Positions 17,319 to 27,454 of a DNA stretch of 64,000 nt are shown here, one piece after another. Origin of the DNA: an uncultured Dehalococcoidia bacterium (GTDB lineage Bacteria; Chloroflexota; Dehalococcoidia; Lucifugimonadales; UBA3495). The notes under the pieces were generated by a model, which did not search any database, was not told where the DNA came from, and was given only the letters and a program-made list of their open reading frames with translations. The stretch spans positions 1,743,501-1,807,500 of the forward strand of contig CATQHB010000002.1 of NCBI GenBank assembly GCA_958295765.1. The letters run 5' to 3'. Numbering within the stretch: position 1 is the first letter of the stretch; each line of letters begins with the position of its first letter. The position numbers were made by a program, and so were the translations under genes.

Positions 17319-18734
17319 CTATACCCCCAGATACTCCGCCGCCGCATCCAGGAGGCGGGTTACCTTTTCCTGGCTCTCCGCCTCGCAGTAGATACGCAGG
17401 AGCGGTTCGGTGCCGGAAAAGCGGGAGGCCAGCCAGGCGTTGTCGAAAAAGAGCCGCCGCCCGTCAATTTCGTCGGAGCCAAGCACCGGTAGCCCGGCCA
17501 GTTCGGTCAAATCCCCGCCCTCCAAGCGGGACAGGATGCGCTGCCGTTCCGCCGGGTCAAAGGCCACGTCCCGCCGCTGGTAGTAGTGGGGGCCTACCTG
17601 GGCAAAGAGTTGCTGCACCAGTTGCGCGGGAGTGTTGCCGGTGCGGGCCATATACTCCAGCAGGTAAAGGCCGCTGAGTATCCCGTCCCGTTCCGGGATG
17701 TGGCCCCGGAAGGCAAAACCGCCGCTCTCCTCGCCGCCCATCAAACCGTCCACCTCGGACATCCGGGGGCCGATATACTTGAACCCAACCCGCATTTCGT
17801 GAACATCAACGCCAAACTTTTCCCCCAGCTTGTTCAGCATCATCGAGGAGGTAACGCCTTTGACCAGCGCGCCCCGCTGCCCCTTATGCTCCAACAGGTA
17901 CAGGGCCAGCAGGGAAAACACCTCCAGGGTGCTGATGAAATTGCCCTGCTCGTGCACCAGCCCTACCCGGTCGGCGTCCCCGTCCAGGGCAATGCCCACC
18001 GAGGCGCCCTCGGCCGGTATCCGCTCCATCAGGCCGGCCAGGTTAGGGGCAATGGGTTCCGGCTGTTCCATTCCCGGAAAGGCCGGGTTGCGGTAGCCGT
18101 TCAATTCCTCCACCACCGTAGCCCCGCCGGAGAGCAGCCCCGGCAGGTAACCGGCCCCGGCGCCGAACATTGCGTCCACCACCACCTTGAACCCGGCGGC
18201 CCGGATGGCCGGCAGGTCAATCAGGGATTCAATGCGCTCCAGGTAGGGCGGGTTCGGGTCAATATCCACCACCAGACCCCGGCGGCGCCCCTCGGCCAGG
18301 GACAGCGTTTCGGGTTCCCCGGCGGCGGCAATGTGGGTTTCCAGCCGGTCGGTAATCTCCTGGGTGGCGCTGCCGGCGTATTCCGGCTTGAACTTAAAGC
18401 CGTTCCAGTGGCCCGGGTTGTGGCTGGCGGTGATGATGGCCGCCCCGGCTGCCTGGTGGGTCAGGACGTTAAAGCTGACCACCGGGGTTGGGGCCGCCGT
18501 CCGGCAAAGGTAAGCCGGGACGCCATTGCCGGCGCAAACGGAGGCGACAGTCTCGGCAAACTCCCGGGACAGGAACCGGGTATCGTATCCCACCACCAGG
18601 CCCTGGCCGGCCATCCCGGTCTCCCCCAAGTAGTCCATCAGGCCCTGGGTGCAGCGGGCTACGTTGGCAAAGGTGAACTCGTCGGCAATTATGGCGCGCC
18701 AGCCGTCGGTGCCAAACTTAATTGCGGTGGTCAT
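17319..18734 (-). CDS. phosphohexomutase (phosphoglucomutase/phosphomannomutase family)
   Basis: 471 aa. All four active-site elements are visible: the phosphoserine loop TASHNPGHWNG with S104, the metal loop DGDADR at residues 251-256, the sugar-binding loop GGEESGG near 333-339, and the phosphate loop RFSGTEP near the C-terminus. It interconverts hexose 1- and 6-phosphates, feeding glycan or glycogen synthesis; glucose versus mannose cannot be decided from sequence. Start ATG has AAAGGAG upstream. It lies downstream of metK in the same direction, with a 13-bp inverted repeat between. Confidence 0.92.
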   Translation of the reverse strand: MTTAIKFGTDGWRAIIADEFTFANVARCTQGLMDYLGETGMAGQGLVVGYDTRFLSREFAETVASVCAGNGVPAYLCRTAAPTPVVSFNVLTHQAAGAAIITASHNPGHWNGFKFKPEYAGSATQEITDRLETHIAAAGEPETLSLAEGRRRGLVVDIDPNPPYLERIESLIDLPAIRAAGFKVVVDAMFGAGAGYLPGLLSGGATVVEELNGYRNPAFPGMEQPEPIAPNLAGLMERIPAEGASVGIALDGDADRVGLVHEQGNFISTLEVFSLLALYLLEHKGQRGALVKGVTSSMMLNKLGEKFGVDVHEMRVGFKYIGPRMSEVDGLMGGEESGGFAFRGHIPERDGILSGLYLLEYMARTGNTPAQLVQQLFAQVGPHYYQRRDVAFDPAERQRILSRLEGGDLTELAGLPVLGSDEIDGRRLFFDNAWLASRFSGTEPLLRIYCEAESQEKVTRLLDAAAEYLGV

Positions 18735-18779
18735 TGCGCTCCTTTGCTACCGGCTGCTGCCGGTATGTGTTTTCACCAG

Positions 18780-18816
18780 AGAGACGCAGAGAAACTCCAA
18801 GTATCTCTGCGTCTCT
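18780..18816. repeat. 13-bp perfect inverted repeat between metK and the phosphohexomutase gene
   Basis: AGAGACGCAGAGA at 18780-18792 pairs with TCTCTGCGTCTCT at 18804-18816 across an 11-base loop. No T-tract follows on either strand, so this looks like a repeat and not a terminator. Confidence 0.7.
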
Positions 18817-18850
18817 ATAGTAATGGACTTCGCCGGAAAACGGTTAACGG

Positions 18851-20068
18851 TTAGAGGCCCGCCTGGCCCCGCAGCAGGTCCGCCTTGTCGGTCCGCTCCC
18901 AGGGCAAGTCCAGGTCGTTCCGGCCAAAGTGCCCGTAGGCGGCCGTGCGGCGGTAGATGGGCCGGCGCAGGTCCAGGTCTTCGATAATCGCGCCGGGGCG
19001 CAGGTCGAAGTTCTCCCGCACCAGATCCTCAATCCGGTCATTGTCCAGGTGATTGGTGTCAAAGGTTTCCACCGAAACGGAGATTGGCTCGGCGACGCCG
19101 ATGGCGTAGGAAACGATGACCTCCACCCGGTCGGCCAGGCCGGCGGCCACCAGGTTCTTGGCAACGTAGCGGGCGGCGTAGGCGCCGGAGCGGTCAACCT
19201 TGGTCGGGTCTTTGCCGGAGAAGGCGCCGCCGCCGTGCCGGGCGATGCCGCCGTAGGTATCCACCAGAATCTTGCGCCCGGTCAGGCCGGTATCCCCCTG
19301 GGGGCCGCCCACCACGAACCAGCCGCTGGGGTTGACGTAGATGTTGGTATCGTCATCCATCATGCTGCCGGCGATGGGGTCGATGACGTGCCGCTTGATG
19401 TCCTTACGCAGTTGCTTGCGGAACGCCTCCCGGTTGGCCTGGTCTTCGTGCTGGGTGCTGATAACCACGGCGTCCACCCGATGGGGCTTGCCATGGCGAT
19501 ATTCCACCGTAACCTGGGATTTGCCGTCCGGCCCCAGGTAAGGGAGCGCGCCTTCCTTGCGGACGGTAGCCAGCGTCTCCACCAGCCGGTGGGACAGGTC
19601 CACGGTGAGGGGCATCAGGCTCTCGGTTTCGTTGCAGGCAAAGCCGACCATCATTCCCTGGTCGCCGGCGCCAGTGGCGCGGCGGGCGTCGGATGCGCCC
19701 TCGCCCCGGTGTTCCAGCGACGTAGTTACGCCGCTGCTGATGTCCGGGGACTGCTTGCTGACGTGAGCCATGACGCCACAGGAATTGCCGTCCAGCCCGT
19801 ATTTGACATCGGTATAGCCAATGTCCTGCATCACCCGGCGGGCGATTTCGTTAAAGTCCAGGTCTGAGGCGGTGGTAATCTCGCCGGTTACCATCACCAG
19901 GTTCTTGGTGGCGACGGTTTCGCAGGCCACCCGACTGCCCCGGTCGCCGGACAGGGCCGCATCCAGCACCGCATCGGAAATCTGGTCGCACAGCTTGTCC
20001 GGGTGTCCTTCGGTTACCGACTCGGAGGTCAGTAGATACTTGGGAGAGGTCATAAATTGTATGGGCAT
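18851..20068 (-). CDS. metK: S-adenosylmethionine synthetase
   Basis: 405 aa from ATG 20068 ([21 protein letters not shown]). GGAGGA is seven bases upstream; a TTG five codons earlier overlaps that ribosome binding site. Family motifs are [17 protein letters not shown] (from residue 21), and the [19 protein letters not shown] loop. It makes SAM from methionine and ATP in the cytoplasm. It follows ahcY in one apparent transcription unit, so SAM synthesis and SAH removal are coupled. Confidence 0.98.
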   Translation of the reverse strand: MPIQFMTSPKYLLTSESVTEGHPDKLCDQISDAVLDAALSGDRGSRVACETVATKNLVMVTGEITTASDLDFNEIARRVMQDIGYTDVKYGLDGNSCGVMAHVSKQSPDISSGVTTSLEHRGEGASDARRATGAGDQGMMVGFACNETESLMPLTVDLSHRLVETLATVRKEGALPYLGPDGKSQVTVEYRHGKPHRVDAVVISTQHEDQANREAFRKQLRKDIKRHVIDPIAGSMMDDDTNIYVNPSGWFVVGGPQGDTGLTGRKILVDTYGGIARHGGGAFSGKDPTKVDRSGAYAARYVAKNLVAAGLADRVEVIVSYAIGVAEPISVSVETFDTNHLDNDRIEDLVRENFDLRPGAIIEDLDLRRPIYRRTAAYGHFGRNDLDLPWERTDKADLLRGQAGL

Positions 20069-20113
20069 CGGTTCTTCCTCCAATTATTGCGGCGGCGGGC
20101 CGGTTGATTGCCG

Positions 20114-20144
20114 GAGCGTCGCTCAGCGTCCCTTTTTGACGCTC
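20114..20144 (-). promoter_or_regulatory. possible alternative hairpins in the ahcY-metK spacer
   Basis: Read on the minus strand, GAGCGTC (20138-20144) can pair either with the GACGC at 20126-20130 or with GACGCTC at 20114-20120. The two pairings are mutually exclusive. The spacer is 128 bases. It does not match a SAM or SAH riboswitch consensus I know, so a regulatory role is only a possibility. Confidence 0.25.
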
Positions 20145-20196
20145 TGCTGCGCCCGCCGCGCCGGATTTGTGGTCGGGGCAAGGAACATCAGGACGG

Positions 20197-21471
<1,275 letters not shown>

Positions 21472-21515
21472 CTAACTCCTTCACCTTCGGTATTGATTTA
21501 TCCGGTCAGGCGCTC

Positions 21516-21875
21516 CTAAGCGTTATCGCCGTAAGACGTGGGATGACCCCCGGCAATCCAGGCGGGAGTGCCATCCTCGATGTTGTAGAGGTTTTCCGGG
21601 GCGTAGCCCATGGAAAAGGCCACTTCACAGGCCAGGCCGCTGCGCACGCCCATAGCGCAGATGAAAAGCAATCGCTTGTCCCGGGGCACTTCGTCGATGC
21701 GGTCCGGCAGGTCGTCAATGGGGATGTGCAGGGCGCCGGCGATGTGGCCGGTTACCCATTCGTCATCCCGGCGGACATCCACCGCCAGCGTACCCTCGGA
21801 ATCCCCGTCCAGAATCGACCGAGCCTCGTCGGAATCCACCCGGTAATAGGGTTCGCCAGGTTCTTGCCTGGGCAT
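21516..21875 (-). CDS. single-domain rhodanese-like protein
   Basis: 119 aa. It has the rhodanese fold pattern AVDVRRDDEWVTGHIAGALHIP and an active-site loop beginning at C73 (CAMGVRSG). Such proteins carry persulfide sulfur in the cytoplasm; no signal peptide is seen. AGGAGG precedes ATG 21875. It is between mtnP and ahcY in the SAM-recycling block, which suggests a link to sulfur handling, but the substrate is unknown. Confidence 0.88.
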   Translation of the reverse strand: MPRQEPGEPYYRVDSDEARSILDGDSEGTLAVDVRRDDEWVTGHIAGALHIPIDDLPDRIDEVPRDKRLLFICAMGVRSGLACEVAFSMGYAPENLYNIEDGTPAWIAGGHPTSYGDNA

Positions 21876-21989
21876 TTTCTTGCCTCCTTTTTCCTGAATT
21901 CCCGCTCCGGCGGGAAGGTTGTTGGATAGTTGTTGGATCGCGGGTTGCCGTCGCCGGGCAAGCCGGTTCAGGACGCCCGGCCGGGCCGG

Positions 21990-22871
21990 TTATTGCAGAT
22001 ACTTGCCCACCAGCGGCGCCAGTTGCTCCTTTACCTCCGGCGGGATGACTTCGGGATTGGTGATAATGGCGTCTTTCAGGGCAGAGCCGCAGGTGCAGTT
22101 GGCCGGCTCCCCCAGGCGGGGAATGACCCGGCGCAGCATTTCCCGGGAGTTGGCGACATTTTTCAGCAGGTTCTGTATTACCATCTCCACGGTTACCGTT
22201 TCCTCGGATTCGTGCCAGCAATCGTAATCGGTAACCCAGGCCATGGTGGCGTAGCACATTTCCGCCTCCCGGGCCAGCTTGGCCTCAGGCAGGGCGGTCA
22301 TCCCGATAATATCGGCGCCCCAGGAGCGGTACAGCATCGACTCGGCCTTGGTGGAAAAGGCCGGGCCTTCCATCACCACCAGCGTCCCCCCCTCGTGCAG
22401 GGTAAGACCGGTGTCCCGGGCGGCAGCGGCGACCACCGCGCCGGCCGCCGGGCAGAACGGTTCGGCAAAACCGACGTGGGCCACAATGCCTTCGCTGAAA
22501 AAGGTGTTGACCCGTTGGCGGGTGCGGTCAATAAGCTGGTCCGGTATCACCAAGTCCAAGGGGGCAAAATCCTCTTTCAGGCTGCCCACCGCGCTGACCG
22601 AAATGAGCCGCTGCACCCCCAGGGTTTTCAGGGCGTAGATGTTAGCCCGAACCGGAATTCCGGTAGGATTGAGCCGGTGCCCCCGACCGTGGCGGGGCAG
22701 AAACGCGACCCGCGTACCCTCCAGGGAACCCACCACTATCGCATCGCTGGGCCGGCCAAAGGGCGTATCCACCTCGACGTGGCGAACATCGGTCATCCCC
22801 TCCAGGTCATAGAGGCCGCTACCGCCGATTACCCCGATGCTGGCCTCGCCAGTTCCTTCTTGGCGCATCAT
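21990..22871 (-). CDS. mtnP: S-methyl-5'-thioadenosine phosphorylase
   Basis: 293 aa from ATG 22871, which overlaps the upstream gene's stop in ATGA; ATG 22868 is the next codon. The longer open frame upstream is the end of the neighbouring gene. Motifs are IGVIGGSGLYDLEG, FLPRHGRGHRLNP and GPAFSTKAES, then the MTALPEAKLAREAEMCYATMA region. It cleaves methylthioadenosine to adenine and methylthioribose-1-phosphate, the substrate of MtnA, which is encoded 1.5 kb upstream. The related 5'-deoxyadenosine or inosine specificity cannot be excluded by sequence alone. Confidence 0.93.
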   Translation of the reverse strand: MMRQEGTGEASIGVIGGSGLYDLEGMTDVRHVEVDTPFGRPSDAIVVGSLEGTRVAFLPRHGRGHRLNPTGIPVRANIYALKTLGVQRLISVSAVGSLKEDFAPLDLVIPDQLIDRTRQRVNTFFSEGIVAHVGFAEPFCPAAGAVVAAAARDTGLTLHEGGTLVVMEGPAFSTKAESMLYRSWGADIIGMTALPEAKLAREAEMCYATMAWVTDYDCWHESEETVTVEMVIQNLLKNVANSREMLRRVIPRLGEPANCTCGSALKDAIITNPEVIPPEVKEQLAPLVGKYLQ

Positions 22872-23971
22872 ACTGCCCCCTGTAAGCCGGGTATCTCTTC
22901 CGGCAGGTAATGGGTGGCCCGGAAAACCCGGTTGACCACCTGGCCCTCCACGTCCTCGTAAAAGTAGGGGTTGATATACTCCCAAACCACCTGGCCTTCC
23001 GGCGTTACCTGGAACATCCGCCCGAACATTCCCTCAGTTATCAGGGTGTTGCCGTTGGGCAGACGCCGGGCGCCGGAGATGTAGGCGCTGAAAAAGTTAT
23101 AGGCTGGGGAATCCTGGTACTGCCAGACTATTTGATTGGTGGCCGGGTCAACTTCAATGACCCGGGAAAAGGGCAGCCCGGTATGCCGGCGGTGGGAGCC
23201 GTTATCGTAGATAAGAATGTTGCCGTTGGGCAGCAGGCTGGGGTCGTGCTGCTGCGCCAGCACCGTATCCCCCAACTGCCAGACGATTTCACCGGACTGC
23301 TTATCAATAATGCCCACGGTGGAGATGTTGCGGAAACTGAACAGCACCCGGTCGCCGGGCAGAGGCGCCACCGTATTGCCGTGGCTCCACTCATCCCGCA
23401 GGTCGTTAAAGGTGAGGGCCTGAGTTGCCGGGTCCAGATGCTCGGCGGCGTGCCACTCCCAGACCCGGTTGCCGGCGCTATCGACTTCCACGATTACGTC
23501 GGCCCACATCCCTTCGGCGTCGGTGCCGGGGACGCCGCCCTTGATTTGAGCGGTCAGTTCCGCGCTCATCGGTTCGACGGTGAGGTAGATGGCGCCGCCG
23601 GCTTCGGTGCGCCGGGCGTCGTGGTGATGCTCCGGGTCGCGATGCTCCCAGAGGACGTTGCTCTGCCAGTCCACTTCCAGCATCACGCCGCCCTTGAACC
23701 GCTTCCAGGAGGGGAACCGATCCCAGGTTTCATCCCGGGTCTTGCCGCCGTAAAAGAGGTTGCCGTTGGGCAGCAGGTAGCCGTACAAGCCCGGCGGGTG
23801 GGGCAGGTTCCAGCGGTGGGCTTCCCGGCCCTGCAAGTCCAGCAAATACACTTCCCCGTTGCCGCTCATCGGCGCATAGACGACGTAGCCGGGACAGGCC
23901 CGTTCTTCGTCCAGGGCAATAAGCCCGCTGCCGGCCATCCGCCGGCGCGTCTGCTGGTCTGGAACAGTCAT
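22868..23971 (-). CDS. arylsulfotransferase-like beta-propeller protein
   Basis: 367 aa. Repeating blades with motifs such as LLPNGNLFYGG, GNVLWEH-type and LLPNGNILIYDNGSHRR, LPNGNTLITEG match the ASST (arylsulfotransferase) propeller family. No signal peptide or transmembrane segment is visible, so it is probably cytoplasmic, unlike the periplasmic enterobacterial AssT. His residues in EHRDPEHHHDA (about 112-122) could be part of an active site. Start ATG follows AGGAG. The stop overlaps mtnP by four bases, so the two are translationally coupled. True substrate unknown. Confidence 0.75.
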   Translation of the reverse strand: MTVPDQQTRRRMAGSGLIALDEERACPGYVVYAPMSGNGEVYLLDLQGREAHRWNLPHPPGLYGYLLPNGNLFYGGKTRDETWDRFPSWKRFKGGVMLEVDWQSNVLWEHRDPEHHHDARRTEAGGAIYLTVEPMSAELTAQIKGGVPGTDAEGMWADVIVEVDSAGNRVWEWHAAEHLDPATQALTFNDLRDEWSHGNTVAPLPGDRVLFSFRNISTVGIIDKQSGEIVWQLGDTVLAQQHDPSLLPNGNILIYDNGSHRRHTGLPFSRVIEVDPATNQIVWQYQDSPAYNFFSAYISGARRLPNGNTLITEGMFGRMFQVTPEGQVVWEYINPYFYEDVEGQVVNRVFRATHYLPEEIPGLQGAV

Positions 23972-24363
23972 GCAGTCTCCTATTTAGTCTATTTATTCTT
24001 TACGTTAAGCCGGGGGAACAACCCCCGCCAAGGGAACAACCCGGTCATGGCAACAACCCGCTCATGGTGAGCTTGTCGAACCATCCCTTGCCTATTCCAA
24101 TGCAATCGCAGCCTAAACCCGTCATTCCAGCTATAAAACCGTCGTTCCGGCGAAAGCCGGAATCCAGAACACTCGGCAATCGGCCCGTTCTTTTCCCGGA
24201 GGATTTCCTGGATTCCGGCTTTCGCCGGAACGACGGTTGCCGGCGCCGGAATAACGGTTGCCTGGGTTGCCCCGGTTACGACACGATTGCCCTGATTCCC
24301 GTCCTTTATCCTTTGACCATTTAGCCGGCTTATCCTGAGCCGGGCCATTCCAATGCTTGCCTA
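23972..24363. other. intergenic stretch: RepA arm and RepB element, no gene
   Basis: Contains a single RepA arm at 24058-24083 and one RepB hairpin at 24139-24237. The remainder has three short GGGTTGTT-type repeats and nothing coding that I can support. Confidence 0.7.
24139..24237 (+). repeat. RepB hairpin element, copy 1
   Basis: About 99 bp. The arms CCGTCGTTCCGGCGAAAG and their complement enclose a non-palindromic centre that includes CGTTCTTTTCC and ATTTCCTGG. The same centre recurs in all RepB copies, in both orientations. Confidence 0.9.
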
Positions 24364-25419
24364 CTACTCCCCGCCGCCCACCGCCAATTTCAGGCTCTCT
24401 ACAAAGGGCGGGCGGGCTACGGCGTTCTCGGTAACGATGGCGCTGATGTAGCGGTGGGGGGTAACGTCGAAGGCCGGGTTCAGGGCGTCCACTCCCACCG
24501 GGGCGGTAGGCACCCCCTGGAAATGGGTAACCTCTGCGCCGGCCCGTTCCTCAATCTCAATGGCCTCCCCGGAGGCCAGGCTCAAGTCCACCGTGCTGGT
24601 GGGCGCGGCCACGTAGAAGGGGATGTTGTTCTCCCGGGCCAGCACCGCCAGGGCGTAGGTGCCAATCTTGTTGGCCGTGTCCCCGTTGGCCGCGATGCGG
24701 TCGGCGCCGGTGATGACGCAGCTAATCTCGCCCCGCTGCATCAGCAGGCCCGCCGCCGAATCGACAATCAACGTGGCCGGTATGCCCAACTGCCGGAACT
24801 CCCAAGCGGTCAGGCGCGCCCCCTGCAAGAAGGGGCGGGTCTCGGTATTGAACACCCGGAACCGCTGGCCGGCTTCCCAGCCAGCCCGGATTACGCCCAG
24901 GGCAGTACCAAAAGCGGATGTTGCCAAGGCGCCGGTATTGCAATGGGTCAACACGGAACCACCGTCGGGCATCAATGCCTTGCCCAAGTCCCCCATTCGG
25001 CGGTTAATATCCTCATCTTCCTGCTGAATGGCTTGGGCCTCGGTTAAGAGACGTTCCTTGACCCGGTTCAGGTCCGGTTCCGTCTCGGCCTCAGCCTCGG
25101 CCACCCGCAGCATCCGGCGCACCGCCCATTGCAGGTTGACGGCGGTGGGCCGGGCGGCGTTAATGACCGTGGCCGCCTCTTGCAGGCCAGCAATAAAGGC
25201 GGCCTTGTCCGCCGCCGGCAGTTCCGCCGCCGCCATAACTACGGCGTAGGCCGCCGTAACGCCGATGGCGGGGGCGCCCCGCACCTGCATATCCCGAATC
25301 GCAGCCACCGCGCCCCGGTAATCATCCAACGCCAGCAGGACCTGTTCCCCCGGCAACCGGGTCTGGTCCAATAATTCCAGCGTGCCGTCTTTCCACTGTA
25401 TCGGGCGTATCTCGCTCAA
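24364..25419 (-). CDS. mtnA: methylthioribose-1-phosphate isomerase
   Basis: 351 aa from TTG 25419, preceded by GGGAG. With this start the catalytic pair falls at C160 (THCNTGALAT) and D240 (ITGADRI), the numbering known for Bacillus subtilis MtnA. The frame stays open to GTG 25503, but that codon lies inside a transcription terminator hairpin and is rejected. The N-terminus IRPIQWKDGTLELLDQTRLPG is typical. It isomerises methylthioribose-1-P to methylthioribulose-1-P in methionine salvage. Expression is predicted to be controlled by the SAM riboswitch just upstream. Confidence 0.95.
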   Translation of the reverse strand: MSEIRPIQWKDGTLELLDQTRLPGEQVLLALDDYRGAVAAIRDMQVRGAPAIGVTAAYAVVMAAAELPAADKAAFIAGLQEAATVINAARPTAVNLQWAVRRMLRVAEAEAETEPDLNRVKERLLTEAQAIQQEDEDINRRMGDLGKALMPDGGSVLTHCNTGALATSAFGTALGVIRAGWEAGQRFRVFNTETRPFLQGARLTAWEFRQLGIPATLIVDSAAGLLMQRGEISCVITGADRIAANGDTANKIGTYALAVLARENNIPFYVAAPTSTVDLSLASGEAIEIEERAGAEVTHFQGVPTAPVGVDALNPAFDVTPHRYISAIVTENAVARPPFVESLKLAVGGGE

Positions 25420-25477
25420 ACCGCCACGTCTCCCACCGAAGTTTATGAAGTTCACCGGGGACAATTTTCCGGGCAAT

Positions 25478-25501
25478 AAAAAAGCTTCTCCAGAGAGAAG
25501 C
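25478..25501 (-). terminator. riboswitch expression-platform terminator before mtnA
   Basis: On the minus strand GCTTCTC-TCTG-GAGAAGC (25501 down to 25484) is followed by six T residues (25483-25478). It lies directly after the SAM aptamer and before the mtnA start, so SAM binding should favour premature termination. Confidence 0.9.
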
Positions 25502-25518
25502 ACAGTTCGTTTGTAGCT

Positions 25519-25647
25519 CCCTCATCTTTCGTCCCCCGTTATGCGGGGGGACGCCGGATTTAGCACCTTGCCCGGTGGTAGCTGGGCTACCTGTGGGCCG
25601 GTTGCTTGGCTTCGCAGGGCCGTTCCCTCTGCCGTTCTGGATAAGGG
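25519..25647 (-). promoter_or_regulatory. SAM-I (S-box) riboswitch upstream of mtnA
   Basis: Read on the minus strand, P1 is closed by CCCTTATC (25647-25640) and GATGAGGG (25526-25519), eight pairs with one G-T. Inside are the conserved pieces GAGGGAACGGCCCTGCGAAG, GCCAAGCAACCGGCC and AAGGTGCTAAATCC, in the order expected for the S-box aptamer that binds S-adenosylmethionine. The terminator follows at 25501-25478. This fits shutdown of methionine salvage when SAM is plentiful. Confidence 0.93.
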
Positions 25648-25885
25648 TTCCAGAAGCTATTCAACTTTTAAGGGTGTCATTAGAGCTATCATAACCAAGG
25701 GCCGGGCCGGTGTCAAACCGGGCCGGCCCGACATTCCAACCCCGATTGCGCTGCCGGCAACCCCAATCCGTACCGGAATAAGGCATAAACCGCGCCGATA
25801 CACCCATACCTGGCGGATAATCGGCCCAATTCAGTCAGCCAATGCGCCGATTCAGCCGGGGATACCCTTACCGCCAAATCTCCAA

Positions 25886-25915
25886 TTGACAGAGTTGGGA
25901 AAGGACAAACATAAT
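25886..25915 (+). promoter_or_regulatory. sigma-70-type promoter upstream of pncB
   Basis: TTGACA at 25886-25891 and CATAAT at 25910-25915 are separated by 18 bases. This is a near-consensus promoter reading toward pncB, whose start is about 90 bases downstream. Confidence 0.6.
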
Positions 25916-26008
25916 AGCCCTAGATAATAACAGCCCCAGTTATGTCAGCTATGGTCAATGCCGGCCGGTAATACCGGCCGCCGGCAAAGGTGGCGAGGGT
26001 TTTCAAGG

Positions 26009-27454
26009 ATGCTCAACAACACCTCATATACACCCTCTCCCGACCGCCTGGGCCTGTTCACCGACCTTTACGAATTGACCATGGCTCAGACTTACTTCAA
26101 CCGGCGGATGTTTGCGCCGGCGACTTTCGGCCTGTTCGTCCGCAACTACCCGCCCAACCGGGGTTATCTGGTCTGCGCCGGGCTGGAGGATGCGCTGGAA
26201 TACCTGGAAAACCTGCAATTTGACCCGGACAGCCTGGACTACCTGCGCGCCACCGGAATGTTCACCGGCGCCTTTCTGGAGTACCTGGGCCAATTGCGTT
26301 TTACCGGCAGCGTCCGGGCGATTCCCGAGGGGCGGCTTTACTTCACTAACGAGCCGGCGCTGGAAGTAACCGCGCCAGTCATTGAGGCCCAACTGGTAGA
26401 GACGTTGGTAATCAACCGGCTTAACTTTCAGTGTTCCCAGGCGACCAAGGCGGCCCGGTGCGTCTGGGCCGCGCCGGGGCGGACACTGGCCGACTTTGGC
26501 GCGCGCCGCGCTCCCGGCGCCGACTCGGCGCTGAGCATGGCCCGGGCCGGCTACATCGTCGGCTTTCAGTCCACCAGCAACGTCCTGGCCGCCCAACGCT
26601 ACGCCATACCCCCGTCCGGCACTATGGCCCACTCCTTTATCACCACCTTTCCCTCGGAAATTGACGCCTTCCGCGCCTACGCCGCCGCCTTTCCCGACCG
26701 CACCATTCTGCTGCTGGATACCTATGACACCATCCAGGGCGCCTGGAACGCCGCCGCCGTCGGCCAGGAGTTGGCGGCGGCCGGCCACCAGTTGACGGCG
26801 GTACGGCTGGATTCCGGCGACTATGCCGAACTCAGCCGCCAGGTGCGCCGGATTCTGGACGGCGCCGGGCTGCCCGACGTCCGCATTGTCGCCAGCGGCG
26901 GCCTGGATGAATACCTGATAGACGAACTGGTGCAGGGCGGCGCGCCCATCGACATTTTCGGCGTTGGCACCAAGGTCAGCGCCGCTGCCGACGCTCCCTA
27001 CACCGATATGTCTTACAAGCTGATCGCCTACGACGGGCAGCCGGTAATGAAACTCAGCCCCGACAAGGTTTCCCCGCCCGGCGCCAAGCAGGTCTATCGG
27101 CTGCGGGAAAGCGGCGGTCGCCTTGACCGGGACATCGTGGCGTTGCAAGAGGAAAAGCTGCCCGGCGGCGAGCCACTCCTGGAGACGGTTATGGAGCAGG
27201 GCCGGCGCACCCGGCCGGCGCCGGCCCTGGACGAAATACGGGAGCGGTTCCACCAGGATTTTCAGCAACTCGACGACCACCATAAGCGGCTCTACAACCC
27301 GCCCCACTACCCGGTAACCTACACCCCGGCCTTGCAGCGGTTGACCAACCGGGTGCAGGGCCAACTACTGGAGCAACTGACGGAAAACCACTTCACCGCC
27401 AGCGAACCAGCAACAAATGAACCAGGAGCAAGCGAACCAGGAGCAAGCGAATGA
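26009..27454 (+). CDS. pncB: nicotinate phosphoribosyltransferase
   Basis: 481 aa from ATG 26009 (MLNNTSYTPSPDRLGLFTDLYE); the frame is open to 25958 but upstream residues do not look conserved. Family features are LFTDLYELTMAQTYF, the RNYPPNRGYLVCAGLEDALE segment, the active-site stretch PSGTMAHSF, and RLDSGDYAELSRQVR. It makes nicotinate mononucleotide for NAD salvage. The last 20 residues are a low-complexity repeat (EPGASEPGASE) encoded by a short DNA duplication. The stop overlaps the next gene as ATGA. Confidence 0.95.
   Translation: MLNNTSYTPSPDRLGLFTDLYELTMAQTYFNRRMFAPATFGLFVRNYPPNRGYLVCAGLEDALEYLENLQFDPDSLDYLRATGMFTGAFLEYLGQLRFTGSVRAIPEGRLYFTNEPALEVTAPVIEAQLVETLVINRLNFQCSQATKAARCVWAAPGRTLADFGARRAPGADSALSMARAGYIVGFQSTSNVLAAQRYAIPPSGTMAHSFITTFPSEIDAFRAYAAAFPDRTILLLDTYDTIQGAWNAAAVGQELAAAGHQLTAVRLDSGDYAELSRQVRRILDGAGLPDVRIVASGGLDEYLIDELVQGGAPIDIFGVGTKVSAAADAPYTDMSYKLIAYDGQPVMKLSPDKVSPPGAKQVYRLRESGGRLDRDIVALQEEKLPGGEPLLETVMEQGRRTRPAPALDEIRERFHQDFQQLDDHHKRLYNPPHYPVTYTPALQRLTNRVQGQLLEQLTENHFTASEPATNEPGASEPGASE

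Noticed and set aside
25420..25503. mtnA start at GTG 25503
   Set aside because: This codon lies within the terminator hairpin of the SAM riboswitch. Starting at TTG 25419 places the catalytic Cys and Asp at 160 and 240 as in the family.
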